Assembly: GCA_030268105.1 (NCBI GenBank)
Contig: BSDZ01000004.1
Span: 3,025,001-3,089,000 of the forward strand
DNA length: 64,000 nucleotides
Origin: Volvox africanus
Taxonomy: Eukaryota; Chlorophyta; Chlorophyceae; Chlamydomonadales; Volvocaceae
Direction of reading: 5' to 3'
The position numbers and the translations under genes were made by a program. The notes under the pieces are model-generated. The model did not search any database and was not told the DNA's origin. It saw nothing but the letters and a program-made list of their open reading frames with translations. Of this stretch, positions 8,123-19,279 are shown piece after piece. Each line of letters begins with the position of its first letter. The stretch's first letter is position 1.

Positions 8123-8946
8123 TGTTGTGCTACGGTTAGTTTCCCGCCGATGCGTAGGTCGATGTGATCCTACAAGGCGAAGTGCTATTGCGATGAACAC
8201 ATTGCATATGAATGAATCTGCATGATATAAATGTATTCGTGTACATTTATATATGCATGTGGCATGTTGTCATTATCCATCGCGACATCGCACCATGGCA
8301 AATCCGCCTAGCATGCATGAAAGCCCGAAGCATTGAAGTGCGCATTATGCTCGTGCTACGAAACGATAAGTAATATTATCTGATATAATATTACTTCATT
8401 ACAGCACACGTTGAGAGCGCCGCACTCGTCGCGATACATGCCCTGCAACCGGATATCGTTATCCGGACCCTTGCATCATGCGAATGCCGGAAAGGCTTAT
8501 ACGTTGTTATGCGTAGACATCGCCTATACGCAGTAGGATTGTCACATCTAGGATCGGCCTCCTGATGTGAATCGTACGGCATTGCAATGCTGCGAGTATA
8601 ACAGATGCGAGGACGGCTAAGCAAGATAAGACATTCGATACCGTAGAACACTCATGTGTTCTATATTACTATTGCTATACGCTATTCTACTTAGCCCGAG
8701 CTAAGCCTGAACTTCGCTAATCACCGCCGTGTGATGATTGCTTGCTTCCGGCGCTGACGGCGATTTCGTCCATTGCATCGTTCCGATCTGTAAGACTGTA
8801 AGTTATATCTCTCTTCGTCTTGAAGTCTTCCGCTGTCTCTGTTTGCTCTCGCTTGCCTTGCTGTACTTGCAAGTGCTCGCGCATCGGTGTCGAAAGTCTC
8901 CAGACGTGCAGATACTTATGAGCAAACGCGAACGAGAGGTACAACA
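8123..8946 (+). repeat. TE2 3' LTR (GA type)
   Basis: 824 bp, TGTTGTGC to GTACAACA, same length as the 5' LTR at 1483. The target repeat GCAGT follows at 8947-8951. Differences from the 5' LTR are mainly C/T or G/A, for example in the 8163-8171 segment. Confidence 0.95.
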
Positions 8947-8951
8947 GCAGT

Positions 8952-11165
8952 CTCAGGTGGAGTATTTGGGCCACATCGTGTCGGCCACTGGGGTAAGAAT
9001 GGACCCACGGAAGGTAGCTGTGGTTCACGAAAGGCCCACACCTCAGAACCTCACCAAACTATGCCAGTTCTTAGGCTTGACTAACTACTTCCGTAAGTTT
9101 ATTAATAAATACTCCATTATTGCCGCCCCGCTTACAAATCTGACGAGGAAAGGAGGCTTCACTTCTCTCGAGGCCTGGAAACCCGCGTGCCAATGGGCAT
9201 TCAAAGAGCTCAAGCGAATCGTCGCCGACGACGTTACCCTCTCTTTTCCTGGTTACTTGTTACCATTTGGTGTAGAAGTAGTATCGGATGCTTCCCTGCA
9301 TGGAAGCGGCGCTGTATTGTTGCAGGAAGGACGACCGATAGCCTTCACAAGTAAGAAATTCTCGGGTGCAGAGACCTGATACACGACCGAAGAACAGGAG
9401 CTGTTGGCAGTTATACATGCTTTAAAGGAATGGCGCTGTTACCTCGAAGGCCGCCCTTTTACACTGAAGACCGACCACAAACCGCTGACATTTTTACAAA
9501 GTGTCCCCATGCTCAACTGACAACAAGCCAGATGGATGGAGTATCTATCTCGTTTCGACTGTACATGGGAATATATCGCTGGCAGAATTAATATTGCTGA
9601 CGCCCTCAGTCGACGTCCATCCCTACATGCTGCAATTATAGCAGCACCGGTTACCCGTTTGCGCAGTCAGGAGGTGCCGATAGCAGCGGACCTCGCGCAG
9701 CGACTCAAGGTGGCGTATGAAGTGGATCCATGGTTCGCTACGCCAAGAAATGTGGAACATCTGCACAAGCGGAACGATTTATGGCTGCGGATGGATGGCT
9801 CGACCACACAAATCATCGTGCCGAACGACAACGCTTTGCACTACGATATTCTTGCTCGGTTCCACGAGGACCCGTAAGCAGGACACCCTGGAAGCACGCG
9901 TTTGGCAGAGCTAGTGTGACGCTCGTTCTGGTGGCCGTGCATGGTGAAGGATGCGGAAAACTTCGTGCAAAGGTGCAGTTTATGTCAGCGCAACAAAGCA
10001 CTATCCGGTATGGGCCAGGGTTTGCTACAACCTTTTCCTATACTAGATGCCCCTTGGGAAAGTGTTTCTATGGACTTCGTAGTCGCGCTGCCCAAAACTG
10101 AGGGGGGATACGACTCGGTGTTCGTTATGGTCGTTTGCTTGACCAAGATGGTTCGCTCAGCCCCCTGCACCTCGTCTTGCACCGCTGAGCAAACAGCACG
10201 ATTATTTTTTTGATAACGTGGTCCGATTGCATGGCGTTCCTAAAAATGTGATATCCGATCGCGGCGGTCAATTCACGTCTAAGTTTTGGGAAGCGCTATG
10301 TGAACTTGTCGGTATGCGCGTTCATTTGAACACAGCATATCATCCGCAATCCGATGGGCAAACCGAATGCACAAATCGCACGTTGGGCAATATGTTAAGA
10401 AATTTCACGGGACACACACCCTCCGTTTGGCATACGTTTCTGACTTCGGCAGGATTTGCACTTAACAATGCTGCTAACCGCTCAACAGGTCAAAGCCCCT
10501 TCTTTCTGAATTATGGATTCCATCCTGCGCTACCCGTGTGGCGAGAGTTGGAGGTAAATATTCCAGCGGCTAAAACCTTCGCCAAGTCGTTCCTATCCCG
10601 CATGACAGACGCGAAGGCATGTTTGGATGCGGCACAACAACGGACGATGGACTACTATAATAAGTCCAAACGAGACGTAACATTTTCAGTGGGACAAATG
10701 GTAATATTGAGCACTAAGAACTTGCGTTCGCTCACCGACTGTTCCCGAAAATTACTACCTCGCTGGATTGGCCTATATCCCGTTGTTTGCATGGTAGGGA
10801 ATGTAGCTGTGGAGCTATCCCTACCCTCTGACATGAATATCCACCCCACGTTTCATATTTCTTTCACCCATCCTTATCGCGGCACAGCACCCGTCACAAA
10901 CGACCTCGATGCCCCTGCAGTAATGGAACCCGGTCCCGAGACCTGGATCGCAGGCAAGCAAAAGGTGTATGATGTGGAGCGGATACTGGATTATCGGGTT
11001 CGTCTTGTAGGTCGACAGCGACGAAAGCAGAAGGTGCACGAGTATCTGGTCGAATGGACTGGCTATTCTAGGGAGCACAACTCTTGGGAGCCAGCGCGTA
11101 ATTTCTCGCCAGGAATGAAGCCCCTATTGGAGGAAGCTCGTCTACGTGTCACACAGACCCAATGA
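8952..11165 (+). pseudogene. pol: TE1 (GB) pol, 3' part: RT end, RNase H, integrase, chromodomain; multiple stops
   Basis: Continuation of the TE1 Pol interrupted at 1482. The RT/connection segment starts at the VEYLGHIV motif, followed by RNase H, integrase zinc finger, DD35E core, GPY/F and chromodomain (about 10960-11165). In-frame stops lie at 9377-9379 (CGA to TGA), 9518-9520 (CGA to TGA) and 9875-9877 (TTA to TAA). There is another near 9917 and a +1 frameshift in a T run near 10207-10213. From 10218 to 11165 the frame is open. The copy is inactive, and most of the stops look like C-to-T decay. Confidence 0.92.
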
Positions 11166-11209
11166 CCTCTGCAGTCGATGCTGTTCGATGCAGCAAGGAC
11201 GCTGCATAC

Positions 11210-11224
11210 GGGAGGGGGGATAGT
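11210..11224 (+). other. TE1 polypurine tract
   Basis: GGGAGGGGGGATAGT immediately precedes the GB 3' LTR. A 7-bp hairpin, ATGCAGC and GCTGCAT with a 6-nt loop, lies just upstream. Confidence 0.75.
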
Positions 11225-12039
11225 TGTTGTACGCCAGTTCGATCACTGTTCACACCGAAGTAGGCCGCAATACATTCGAGCATGATGAGGCATAATACAA
11301 TCATATTAGCATAATATATTCGAGTATATCTAGCTAATCAGGCATGTCGCATTATCATCTACGACATTGCGCTGTCGGTCAACATGTTTGACTCGAGGCT
11401 GATAATTAATGCGCGATCTATCTGTTGGCATAATATCCCACGTAATAATACTTTCAAGATTATTACCTCATCCGTGTCATAAACCATACACGTATGCGAG
11501 AACGCGACGATCGCGATGGTTGGGTCGGCAACTGAATATCGATATTCGGACCTTTGCATATTGCATGCGCTGCATTCATTAATATCACGGATTGCGCGAT
11601 ATTCAGAACAGTGCTACGAAGGTACTCACACTTGAGATCGGAATCCAGTGAGACCTGTACTGCACATCGGTATCACGACGTGATAGGTGCGAGGATGGCC
11701 GCCTAGAGACCGAAGTCGGCTCAACGCTATTTTGGATTAAGTACTCACGTACTTAACTCAGTCTAATTCCCATACATACGTTTTATTCATTTATTATCGG
11801 CCTGAGCTATTCCAGCATATCATTTCCAGCCGGATGATGAACATTGCCCGCGGGGTCTGACGGCAGACTTCTAATTTGCAACTGAAGATCATTGTAAGTT
11901 GAATCTTTCCCTATCCATAAGTCTTCTGCTGTCACGTTGCTTGCACTGAAGTGTCTTGCTGTTCGTAAGCACCATGCACGTGTAGCTAACACTCAGACGT
12001 GCAGATTCAGTGCATGGTTGAAGAAGGAAGGATACAACA
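11225..12039 (+). repeat. TE1 3' LTR (GB type)
   Basis: 815 bp, TGTTGTACGCC to GGATACAACA. Clearly related in architecture to GA LTRs but diverged in sequence. It shares the palindrome series, including a version of CCGAATA-TCGA-TATTCGG, a GTAAGT at 11894-11899, and a one-mismatch copy of the 13-nt AAGTCTTCCGCTG motif soon after. The TE1 5' LTR is outside the window. Confidence 0.92.
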
Positions 12040-12326
12040 TGGACCACCGCCCGGATTGACTACACGTTTGACGAGTTGATTTCCGCTCTGCTCGCACGGT
12101 TTGCTACTGAGGTGCAAGCACGTGATGTTGAGGCTCGCAAGGTTTTGGCGGCCGGTACATATCACATGCGTCGGGGTGAAAATGTACCTGCGTACCAGTC
12201 ACGCTTCGAAGCACTAGTGACCCCCATTGCTGACCTCACCGAAAATGAGCGTGTCTTTTGGTTTAAGCGAGGCCTTACGAAACTTTTGGCTAAATGGTGC
12301 GCTACTGACCTGTCTGGGGTGCCATT
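12040..12326 (+). pseudogene. GA-like gag capsid fragment
   Basis: An open fragment homologous to the capsid part of GA Gag (readable YHMRRGENVPAYQSRFEALVT), closest to TE4 gag at 18470-18760. TE1 ends on its left, and a GA-like LTR starts on its right after the 5-mer CCATT. It is a leftover of an element into which TE1 inserted, not a gene. The surrounding open frame (12076-12474) runs artificially through LTR sequence. Confidence 0.85.
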
Positions 12327-12403
12327 TGTTGTGCTACGGTGCGTTTCCCGCCGATGCGTAGGTCAATGCGACGCTACAAGGCGATACACCGCGACATCGC
12401 ATC
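12327..12403 (+). repeat. GA-like LTR fragment, internally deleted
   Basis: Starts TGTTGTGCTACGG like a GA LTR and carries the GTCAATGCGACGCTAC variant of the TE4 3' LTR. It jumps near 12379 to a point farther inside the LTR and is then cut by the TE3 LTR at 12404. It could be the remains of the TE4 5' LTR, but the flanks (CCATT here, CATTG after the TE4 3' LTR) do not match. Confidence 0.7.
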
Positions 12404-12816
12404 TGTTGTATATAGTACCCACGAAGGGTGGTATCAAAAGATACCGGTTGTGGTGCCAGAGCCCGATTAAGTAGAATCGCCGACCAGGTCGTACTTGAGA
12501 GACCATAAGGCCTCGAACCGGGCGTGACCTTCAGAAGTCACCACTACAACCGGAGGATCAGTGAACCAGGAACCAGGTGTTCCACCATTTACCATTCAGG
12601 CGGTAAATAGCCCAGTCCATACAGGTCGTGGACTAACCGACAGGTTCGGATGATTCGGGAAAGTGGTTAGTAACGTCGATGGTGCGGGATCCAGAAATTG
12701 AATGCCAGATGGGAACATGTAACAGTGAGACTGATAATTATTTGTAATTATTAATGATAAATGGATTGTTATTATTATCTCTTTATGATTTACAGCAAAG
12801 CATTAAGGATACAACA
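12404..12816 (-). repeat. TE3 3' LTR (GD type)
   Basis: 413 bp bounded by TGTTGTAT and ATACAACA. Its left 130 bp or so match the truncated LTR at 18041-18175. It contains the hairpin GGTATC-AAAA-GATACC near 12432-12447. The purine tract, on the minus strand AGAGGGGGAATAAT, lies just to the right at about 12817-12832. Confidence 0.9.
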
Positions 12817-12885
12817 ATTATTCCCCCTCTAGATGCAGCGTCCCGATGCATGAGAAGAAAACAATCAGGATGAAGTAGGGCAGCA

Positions 12886-15800
12886 TCAGAGAGAGCCCTC
12901 CTCAGACTGTGCCCGTCGTTTAGCTTCATCAAGCAGGGGTTTCATGTCAGGGGTGAAGTTACGTGCCGGTTCCCAGCTATTGTGCTCAGATGAGTACCCA
13001 GCCCACTTAACCAGGTACTCATGCACGTTGCACTTGCGCTTACCCTTGCCCACACGTCGTGCACGGTAATCTAGGATACGTTCAACAGCATACAGAGTCT
13101 GCTTGCCAGATAACCAGGTAGAGGGACTAGCTTCCGTAACAGAGGGAATGCTATCGTTAGCCTCAGGCAGAGTACCCCGATATGGTCGTACGAGAGATAC
13201 ATGAAATGTGGGATGAATGCGTAGGTCAGATGGGAGTTGTAATTCTACAGCCACAGACCCTACCATGCGTACGACAGGATAAGGCCCCACAAAGCGCGGT
13301 AATAACTTATGAGACCCATCAGCCAGGGAACGAAGGTTTTTTGTGCTCAACATAACCAGTTGGCCCTTAGTGAACATGACGTCCTTTTTGGACTTGTTAT
13401 AATAGTCCATAGCCCGTTACTGTGCAGCTTCCAGGCAAGCTTTAGCATCAGTTAGACGAGACACGAAAGACTTAGCAAACGTTTTTGCAGCCGGATCGTT
13501 TATGTCCAATTCCCGCCAAACAGGCAAAGCAGGGTTAAAACCGTAATTCAGGAAAAACGGACTATTACCAACGGACAGGTTAGTAGCATTATTAATGGCA
13601 AACTCAGCAGCGGTTAGGTATGTATCCCATGCAGTAGGTGTGCGACCTGCAAAGTTGCGAAGCATATCCCCCAGGACACGGTTAACATGCTCTGTTTATC
13701 CATCAGATTGGGGGTGGTAGGCGGTGGAGAGATTCACCCGCATTCCTACCAGAGTTCCCAGGGCGCCCCAAAACTTACTTGCAAATTGAGTGCCACGATC
13801 AGACACCACGGACTTGGGGACCCCATGCAAACGTACCATATTGTCGAAGAATAGACGGGCCGTTTGCTCAGCTGTGCAGGATGATGTCGTGGGGGCCAGG
13901 TGGACCATCTTAGTGAAGCGGTCGACCAGGACCAGCACGGCGTCGTATCCTCCCTCAGTTTTGGGCAGCGCAACAATAAAGTCCATGGAGACGCTTTCCC
14001 AGGGAGCGTCGGGAATAGGCAGAGGCTGGAGATGCCCATGCGCTTTACCAGATTGGGCCTTGTTGCGCTGGCACAGGTCGCAAGAGAGGACATAATTTTC
14101 AGCGTCCTTAGCAATGCGGGGCCACCAGAATTGATGCCGCAAAAGCTCCAGTAACCGCGTGCAGCCAGGATGCCCAGCAAGAGGGCCGTCATGGAAACAT
14201 GACATGAGCTCCTGACGTAATGAGTCGTCATTAGGTACGACAATCTGACGGTGGGATCCTTCAGAGCGGATCCATAAGCCATGCTCCTGTACCAAGTGCC
14301 CCGTGTTGTTATGATTTGTGAACCACAGGTCGGCTGCATAAGCCTGTTTCAAGCGCTTGGTAAAATCGGAGGGCACGAAGTTAGGTTTTGCCTGAGACCT
14401 ACTCCGTGTGCTTACCGCCAGTATGGCTGCATGCAGTGAGGGGTGCCTACTGAGAGCATCAGCTATGTTAAGTGAGCCGCTCAGATACTCCCAATCAAAG
14501 TTAAACCGTGCCAGGTATTCCATCCAGCGGGCCTTGCGTCGGTTAAGGGAGGGCACACCTTGCAGAAACGTAAGGGGTTTGTGATCAGTCTTGAGAGCAA
14601 AAGGCCGACCCTCAAGGTAACATCGCCATTCCTTCAAGGCATGTAGGACCGCAAGAAATTCCTGTTCCCCTGTGGTATAACGGGTTTCAGCCCCCGAAAA
14701 CTTCTTACTCGTATATGCAATGGGGCGTCCCTGCTGCAACAGAACTGCCCCCGTCCCATGTATGGATGCATCAGTTATGACCTCTACACAGAACGGCAAT
14801 GAGTAGTCAGGGAAATGCAGGATAATATCATCAGAGATAGCATGCTTCAAAGCATCAAAAGCTTATTGGCATGCGGGGGTCCAGGCCTCAGGTGAAGAGA
14901 AGGCTCCCTTACGTGTGAGGTTTGTTAGCGGTGCAGCAATGACTGAGTAGTGCTCTATGAACTTACAAAAGTAGTTGGTCAGGCCCAAAAACTTACGCAG
15001 TTCCTGAAGGTTGGAGGGCACTGGCCAATCCCGAACAACAGCAGTTTTCCGGGGGTCCATCCGTATGCCATCCTGAGACACTATATGCCCCAGATACTCC
15101 ACCTGTGGTTGTGCCCAGTGGCACTTAGAACGCTTAGCATATAGCTGCTCACGCCGCAGAACCTCAAAGACCAGACGGAGGTGTTGTATGTGATCCTCAC
15201 GGGTCTTTGAAAACACCAGGATATCGTCCAGATAACAGATGACGAATTTGTCGATGTATGGCCTGAAGATACGGTCCATGACGGCTTGGAACGTTGCAGG
15301 GGCGTTCGTCAGTCCGAAACTAAGGACGGTATATTCAAAATGGCCAAACGGTATACGGAAAGCCGTTTTAGGGATGTCAGATTCTGCTATACGAATCTGA
15401 TTATACCCCTGCTGGAGGTCAATAGAGCTAAAGAATGCAGAAGCTTTTAGCTTATCCAGCAAATCATCGACACGTGGGAGGGGGTAATGGTTCTTAACCA
15501 TTGCAGCATTTAACCCCCTATAATCAATCCACATTCTCAGAGACCCATCCTTCTTTCCCACAAACAGAATAGGGGTGGAGTATGGGGATGTGCTTGGCCG
15601 TATCATACTTTTTTTCAGCAGCTCAGTAACCTGTCGTTTGACCTCGTCCAGCTCCAAGGGGCTTAGCCGATACATGGGGCGGGAAACGGGTACTGCGCCA
15701 GGCACCAAAGGTATGGTGTGATCCACAGGCCGCATTGGAGGCTTACCAGGGACCTCCTGGAATATATCTGCATATTCCTGTAACAGGGCCTCAAGCTCAG

Positions 15801-16951
15801 GGTCAGTGGCATCACCTGGGATAGAAGTTGCATTCAGGTGCAACTTGGGCCGTACCAGTAAAGCATGAGCCCCCTTGTGAATCATGCGAACTGCTGCTTT
15901 TCTGCCAACAACTTCAGGTTCAGTGTGCTGATAGATAGCAGTGGTTGCATAATTAAAGCAAGGCGCAGGTGTCGTCTGATCTGGTGGCTGTCCGGTAGTA
16001 GTAAAGGGTACCTTGCAAACTAGAGTCCCCCAGGCGCAAAGACTGAGACTCATAGTCAAGGACAGCCCCATACTGTGCGAGGGTGGAAGAACCCAAGATA
16101 TACGTGGCAGCATCAGTTAGCTCAGGCAACACGTATGGGCGGACATTTAACCTTAAAGGACCTGCAGATAGACGAAGATTAACCTGCCCCAAGATAGCCT
16201 GCTTACCCCCATCAGCAAGGGTAACTTCTGACCAGGAGCATGGGCTAGGTTTCAGGCCAAGCTGCGTAACCACTGATGCCGAAATGAAGTCATCACTGGC
16301 TCCAGAGTCGGCTAGGGCAGTGAACGTACGACCTGCCGTACTCACGGTGATCAGAGGTACGCCAGCACCTATCAGGGCAGCAGCTTTAGGCAAGCAGAGA
16401 ACTGAAATACAGGGTTCAGTCTCAGGCAAGCCCTCCTGAACTGGTTTAGGAGCAGCAAACCAGACGTCAACAAAGTATGGGCTTCCCGGGAGCTGAACGA
16501 CCTCACCTGCCATATCAAGGCTATGGAAAAGAGCCGTCCCTGGGTTAAACCTTAAGACCCGTTGCATTCCCGCCAGAAATGAAGGGTTGCGTCGGGATAC
16601 ATACTCAGGCAGCAAGATGCATGCTGAGGTATCAGGGTGTTGACGTTTGCATGCCCTAAAGTGAGCTAATTGTTTCTGTAGCTCGCAGAGTGAAGAGGGA
16701 GTGAACAAGATGGTATGCCCACCCAAGTTAGCAGAAGACAGGGGACGACCTTGAGGCTCAAACAGGTTACAGAAGCCATCAAAGCCAGCACGGACAGTTC
16801 GTGCATCAAAAGAAAAACGTCTCCCTATCGCTTGCTCTACTTGGTTTAAAACAGAGGGCAAAAGAGCCCGGACTGCACGGCATTTAGCTACCATCTGGCC
16901 CACAGCAAAGACCCCAGGCGGTGTTCCCTCTATACCAGCCTGGGCAAGTTC
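12886..16951 (-). pseudogene. pol: TE3 (GD) Pol, three in-frame stops and one frameshift
   Basis: Reads on from the gag UAG in the same frame. It begins with the MTase-like domain and a protease with LADSGASDDF (16903 down to about 16010). After a frameshift near 16010, one frame runs from 16113 to 12886: RT with YLDD, RNase H, integrase and chromodomain (about 13090-12886). Stops interrupt it at 14863-14865, 13693-13695 and 13414-13416; all are TAA, replacing CAA or Arg codons by transitions. The frame is otherwise kept over 3 kb, so decay was mainly by C-to-T substitution. Confidence 0.92.
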
Positions 16952-16954
16952 CTA
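16913..16954 (-). promoter_or_regulatory. TE3 gag-pol UAG readthrough site with downstream stem
   Basis: On the minus strand the UAG (16954-16952) is followed by 7 nt. CCCAGG (16944-16939) then pairs perfectly with CCTGGG (16918-16913) across a 20-nt loop. Compared with GB (CCCGGG with CCCGGG), one pair changed from G-C to A-U on both sides. Pol is in the gag frame. Confidence 0.6.
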
Positions 16955-17311
16955 GTCATCCTTGCCCTTGGGTTTCTCCGCCCCCAGGAGTGGGGAGGAG
17001 TCCACCCTATGCTGGTCGGATCCACAGCGGAGGCACATCCCATGTTGTTTCCGAAACTGAAATCCTCGTCTGGTACATTTAAATGTGCCTAAAAACTCCG
17101 CCGGATCCCGTTTCTTGCCTCTCTTTCGCACGTGGCCCCCTTTTGGGGCCAAGTGTCTCCCCTGCTGTCCGCCGCCCCTCTTGGACTTACCGGCACCCTT
17201 AACCTCCCGTGGCCGATCCTCCTGCCCACTGATGTCAGTACGAACGGATGCAGCCCGGGGTTTCTTGCTTAGGGGCGCCGGGGTCTCCTCGTCGGGGTCA
17301 TCACAGACCAT
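16952..17311 (-). pseudogene. gag: TE3 (GD) Gag C-terminal (nucleocapsid) remnant
   Basis: About 119 codons of a basic, Lys/Arg/Gly-rich region with a zinc knuckle, CLRCGSDQHRVDSS. The spacing is CX2CX4HX4, but the last Cys has become Ser. The capsid domain that precedes this region in other families is missing, apparently through a deletion that joins the nucleocapsid to the leader exon near 17311. It ends in TAG at 16952-16954. Non-functional Gag. Confidence 0.8.
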
Positions 17312-17887
17312 GTCCCAACACTTTCATGCTTTCAAGGAACTTCAAGAATTCGGAAGTTCGACAATGGAGTTGTTGGAGAACAGATTGGAGCGACTTGGCA
17401 GCAGTGTCGCTTCGATGGATTTGACTTGAAGAAACTGCGAAGGCACTCACAGCGATCGGAACAGACACAATACCTTTCAAGTAATAAGGATGTATCGGTA
17501 TGAGTGAAATTTAGAGTAAATTCGCGAAGTCAACTCCTCGACAGATTCGATGTAAAGATACTGTCGAACCCGCAACTTCACGGATTCCTCAGCAAGACTG
17601 CAATACAAGTTCTAGATAGTACGCAGCATTGCAGGCAGATTTTAGTCAACAGAAAACGCAAGATGTCTAGGTCGCGAGTTACGATGATCGTGACTAACAG
17701 ATAGTGCGACTAGACAGAAATCACAGCCGAACTCGCAGGAAACAGGTTCTAATCGTCACTAGAATAAGTTCGTAATCTTTCACAGACCGGTACTAGCCGC
17801 AGCGAAGATGGCGGCCCACAGCTCCTCGGGCAATATCTCTTCGTCCAGAGGGATATCAGCCGGAGGAAGATCGTGGTCGATGTCCAT
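17301..17887 (-). CDS. TE3 leader ORF (exon 1) and candidate exon 2
   Basis: On the minus strand an ATG at 17887 opens a 35-codon ORF (starting MDIDHDLPPA, ending ASTGL) with stop at 17780-17782. It ends like the GA and GB leader ORFs (ASGL) and its Gly codon likewise overlaps a GT donor (GTCTGT, 17787). A downstream stretch from 17434 to 17301 reads QSVLQQLHCRTSEFLKFLESMK in phase after a CAG acceptor at 17435-17437. That resembles the GA exon 2 motif with its L-x-Q, R-T and Y/F-L spacing. The implied intron would be 353 bp, so the splice sites are less certain than in GA and GB. Confidence 0.45.
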
Positions 17888-17903
17888 GATTTGCTTAAGG
17901 GGG

Positions 17904-17951
17904 TGGCTTGAACGACTTGAGTGCGTTGCGCGGCTTGAGCGGCTTGAGCGA
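17904..17951. repeat. Short imperfect tandem repeat in GD leader
   Basis: Four or five imperfect copies of GGCTTGAGC-like 9-mers lie between the TE3 PBS and the leader ATG. It could be slippage or a structured leader element; no known motif recognised. Confidence 0.5.
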
Positions 17952-17988
17952 TTTAAACAGGAAGTCTTGAGAAGGCTTGGAAAGATTT

Positions 17989-18040
17989 CAGCGGAAGACT
18001 TGACAAGACGTCCCAGGGAGGAACAGTCTCGATACCAGCT
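17989..18040 (-). other. TE3 PBS and conserved 13-nt leader motif
   Basis: TGGTATCGAGAC starts at 18037 (minus strand), 3 nt from the LTR end at 18041, and is the same primer site as GA and GB. The 13-mer AAGTCTTCCGCTG at 18001-17989 is exactly the motif that GA LTRs carry in the LTR at 2183-2195. Confidence 0.75.
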
Positions 18041-18175
18041 TGTTGTATATAGTACCCACGAAGGGTGGTATCAAAAGATACCGGTTGTGGTGCCAGAGCC
18101 CGATTAAGTAGAATCGCCGACCAGGTCGTACTTGAGAGACCATAAGGCCTCGAACCGGGCGTGACCTTCAGAAGT
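18041..18175 (-). repeat. TE3 5' LTR, truncated
   Basis: 135 bp matching 12404-12540 of the TE3 3' LTR. It is cut off at CTTCAGAAGT, where TE4 gag sequence begins. The junction has no TSD and marks a deletion or recombination between TE3 and TE4. Confidence 0.85.
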
Positions 18176-18176
18176 T

Positions 18177-19240
18177 ACGAATATGGACAACACTGCTGGG
18201 CCACGGGTCCTTCCACTACCTCAATCGCAAGGGCATGCTGCCATTCCTGAGGTGATGAGATTGACAATTCCCGTCCCTAGGCTTAAAATCTCGCTGAATG
18301 AAAATCCTAAGACACCAGGCCATAGCATAGCCGATGCATCTCGTGCGTACGTGCGCGACGCTAATAAGTACCCCCAGGCTGTGCATGGTGGTGATAATGA
18401 TGGTATCAGGTGTCTCTTCGTTGGCAACACCCTCGAGGGCGCAGCGAAGACTGGTATCACGAATGGACCACCGCCCGGATTGACTACACGTTTGACGACT
18501 TGGTTTCCGCTCTGCTCGCACGGTTTGCTACTGAGGTGCAAGCACGTGATGTTGAGGCTTGCAAGGTTTTGGCGGCCGGTACATATCACATGCGTCGGGG
18601 TGAAAACATACCTGCGTACCAGTCACGCTTCGAAGCACTAGTGACCCCCATCGCTGACCTCACCGAGAATGAACGTGTCTTTTGGTTTAAGCGAGGCCTG
18701 ACGAAACTTTTGGCTAAATGGGGCGCTACTGACTTGTCTGGGGTGCCGTTCAAGTCGTACAATGCCTTGGTAACATTTGCTAGGGGGACAGAGGTACGAC
18801 TCCTTGCCGGTGAAGAAGTCAAGTCTACCCCTCGTGCAAATGCTGTGCGAGTGCAGGATCCGCTTGGGGAAGCTGTGGCTCTGGACCAGGAACTTGGAGC
18901 TACCCGCCCCGCGCCTACTGTCACGGCGCGACGCAGCAACAGACAACGCAAGGCGCGCGGGGGCGCTAGCTCGGGTGTCCACGGGTCAGGAATAGCAGGT
19001 CCGAGCTCGGACCCAGCTAAGAGCAGGAAGCGTGGGGGCGCGCCGTCGACGGCAGCCGCACAGTGCTCTGACCCCGATGCAAAGCGGACTCGCACGGATG
19101 ACCCATTGATGCCAAAATGGAATTGCAATCGATCTGAGTTCGAGCGTCGGAAAGCGGCCAATGTTTGCCTACGGTGCGTGGAGAGCCATCCTACCAAGGA
19201 TTGCCCGTTGCTGCCGCCGTTTGTACCTAGGCCAAAATAG
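18177..19240 (+). pseudogene. gag: TE4 (GA-like) Gag, 5'-truncated, one frameshift
   Basis: Starts at the capsid-proximal MDNTAGPRVL segment; LTR, PBS, leader and the first 58 or so Gag residues are missing. A 1-bp deletion near 18448 in the KDWY motif shifts the frame from 18183-18450 to 18410-19240. The second frame holds the rest of capsid, the basic region and the zinc knuckle (CLRCVESHPTKDC, CX2CX3HX4C). It ends in TAG at 19238-19240. Base differences show a GA subfamily shared with 12040-12326. Confidence 0.9.
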
Positions 19241-19279
19241 GGGTTTGCCCAGGTTCCTGCGGAGGGGGCACCACCCGGG
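19238..19279 (+). promoter_or_regulatory. TE4 gag-pol UAG site
   Basis: TAG, 7-nt spacer, CCCAGG, 20-nt loop, CCCGGG. This copy has an A-C mismatch in the stem, explained by one CGG-to-CAG change. Pol is in the gag frame. Confidence 0.5.

Larger units (their letters stand above)
1483..8946 (+). mobile_element. TE2: full-length GA Ty3/Gypsy chromovirus-like element nested in TE1
   Basis: Complete element of 7464 bp: two 824-bp LTRs, PBS, leader, gag, pol with chromodomain, and polypurine tract. The 5-bp direct repeat GCAGT flanks it at 1478-1482 and 8947-8951. Removing the element restores a continuous TE1 pol reading frame. The LTRs differ at roughly a dozen sites by eye, mostly transitions, so this is not the youngest copy. 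Pol carries a nonsense codon and a 7-bp deletion, so the copy is probably non-autonomous. Confidence 0.95.
12404..18176 (-). mobile_element. TE3: GD-family Gypsy element, minus strand, degenerate
   Basis: Distinct family with a short LTR (413 bp), a GA/GB-type PBS and the same domain order in Pol. The 3' LTR is complete at 12404-12816. The 5' LTR is truncated to 18041-18175 and fused to TE4 gag at 18177, so no TSD can be read. The gag capsid region is deleted. Sequence divergence from GA and GB makes this the most informative comparator for conserved non-coding signals. Confidence 0.9.

Noticed and set aside
12327..12403. TE4 5' LTR with TE3 inserted in it
   Set aside because: Attractive because of shared subfamily bases, but the flanks CCATT and CATTG do not form a TSD and the host sequences on the two sides differ. 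Left undecided.
12076..12474. 132-codon ORF as a gene
   Set aside because: It is a chance fusion of a gag fragment with two LTR pieces.
17808..18107. 99-codon plus-strand ORF rich in Arg and Leu
   Set aside because: It is antisense to the TE3 leader, and the Leu/Arg repeats come from the short tandem repeat at 17904-17951 and the LTR.
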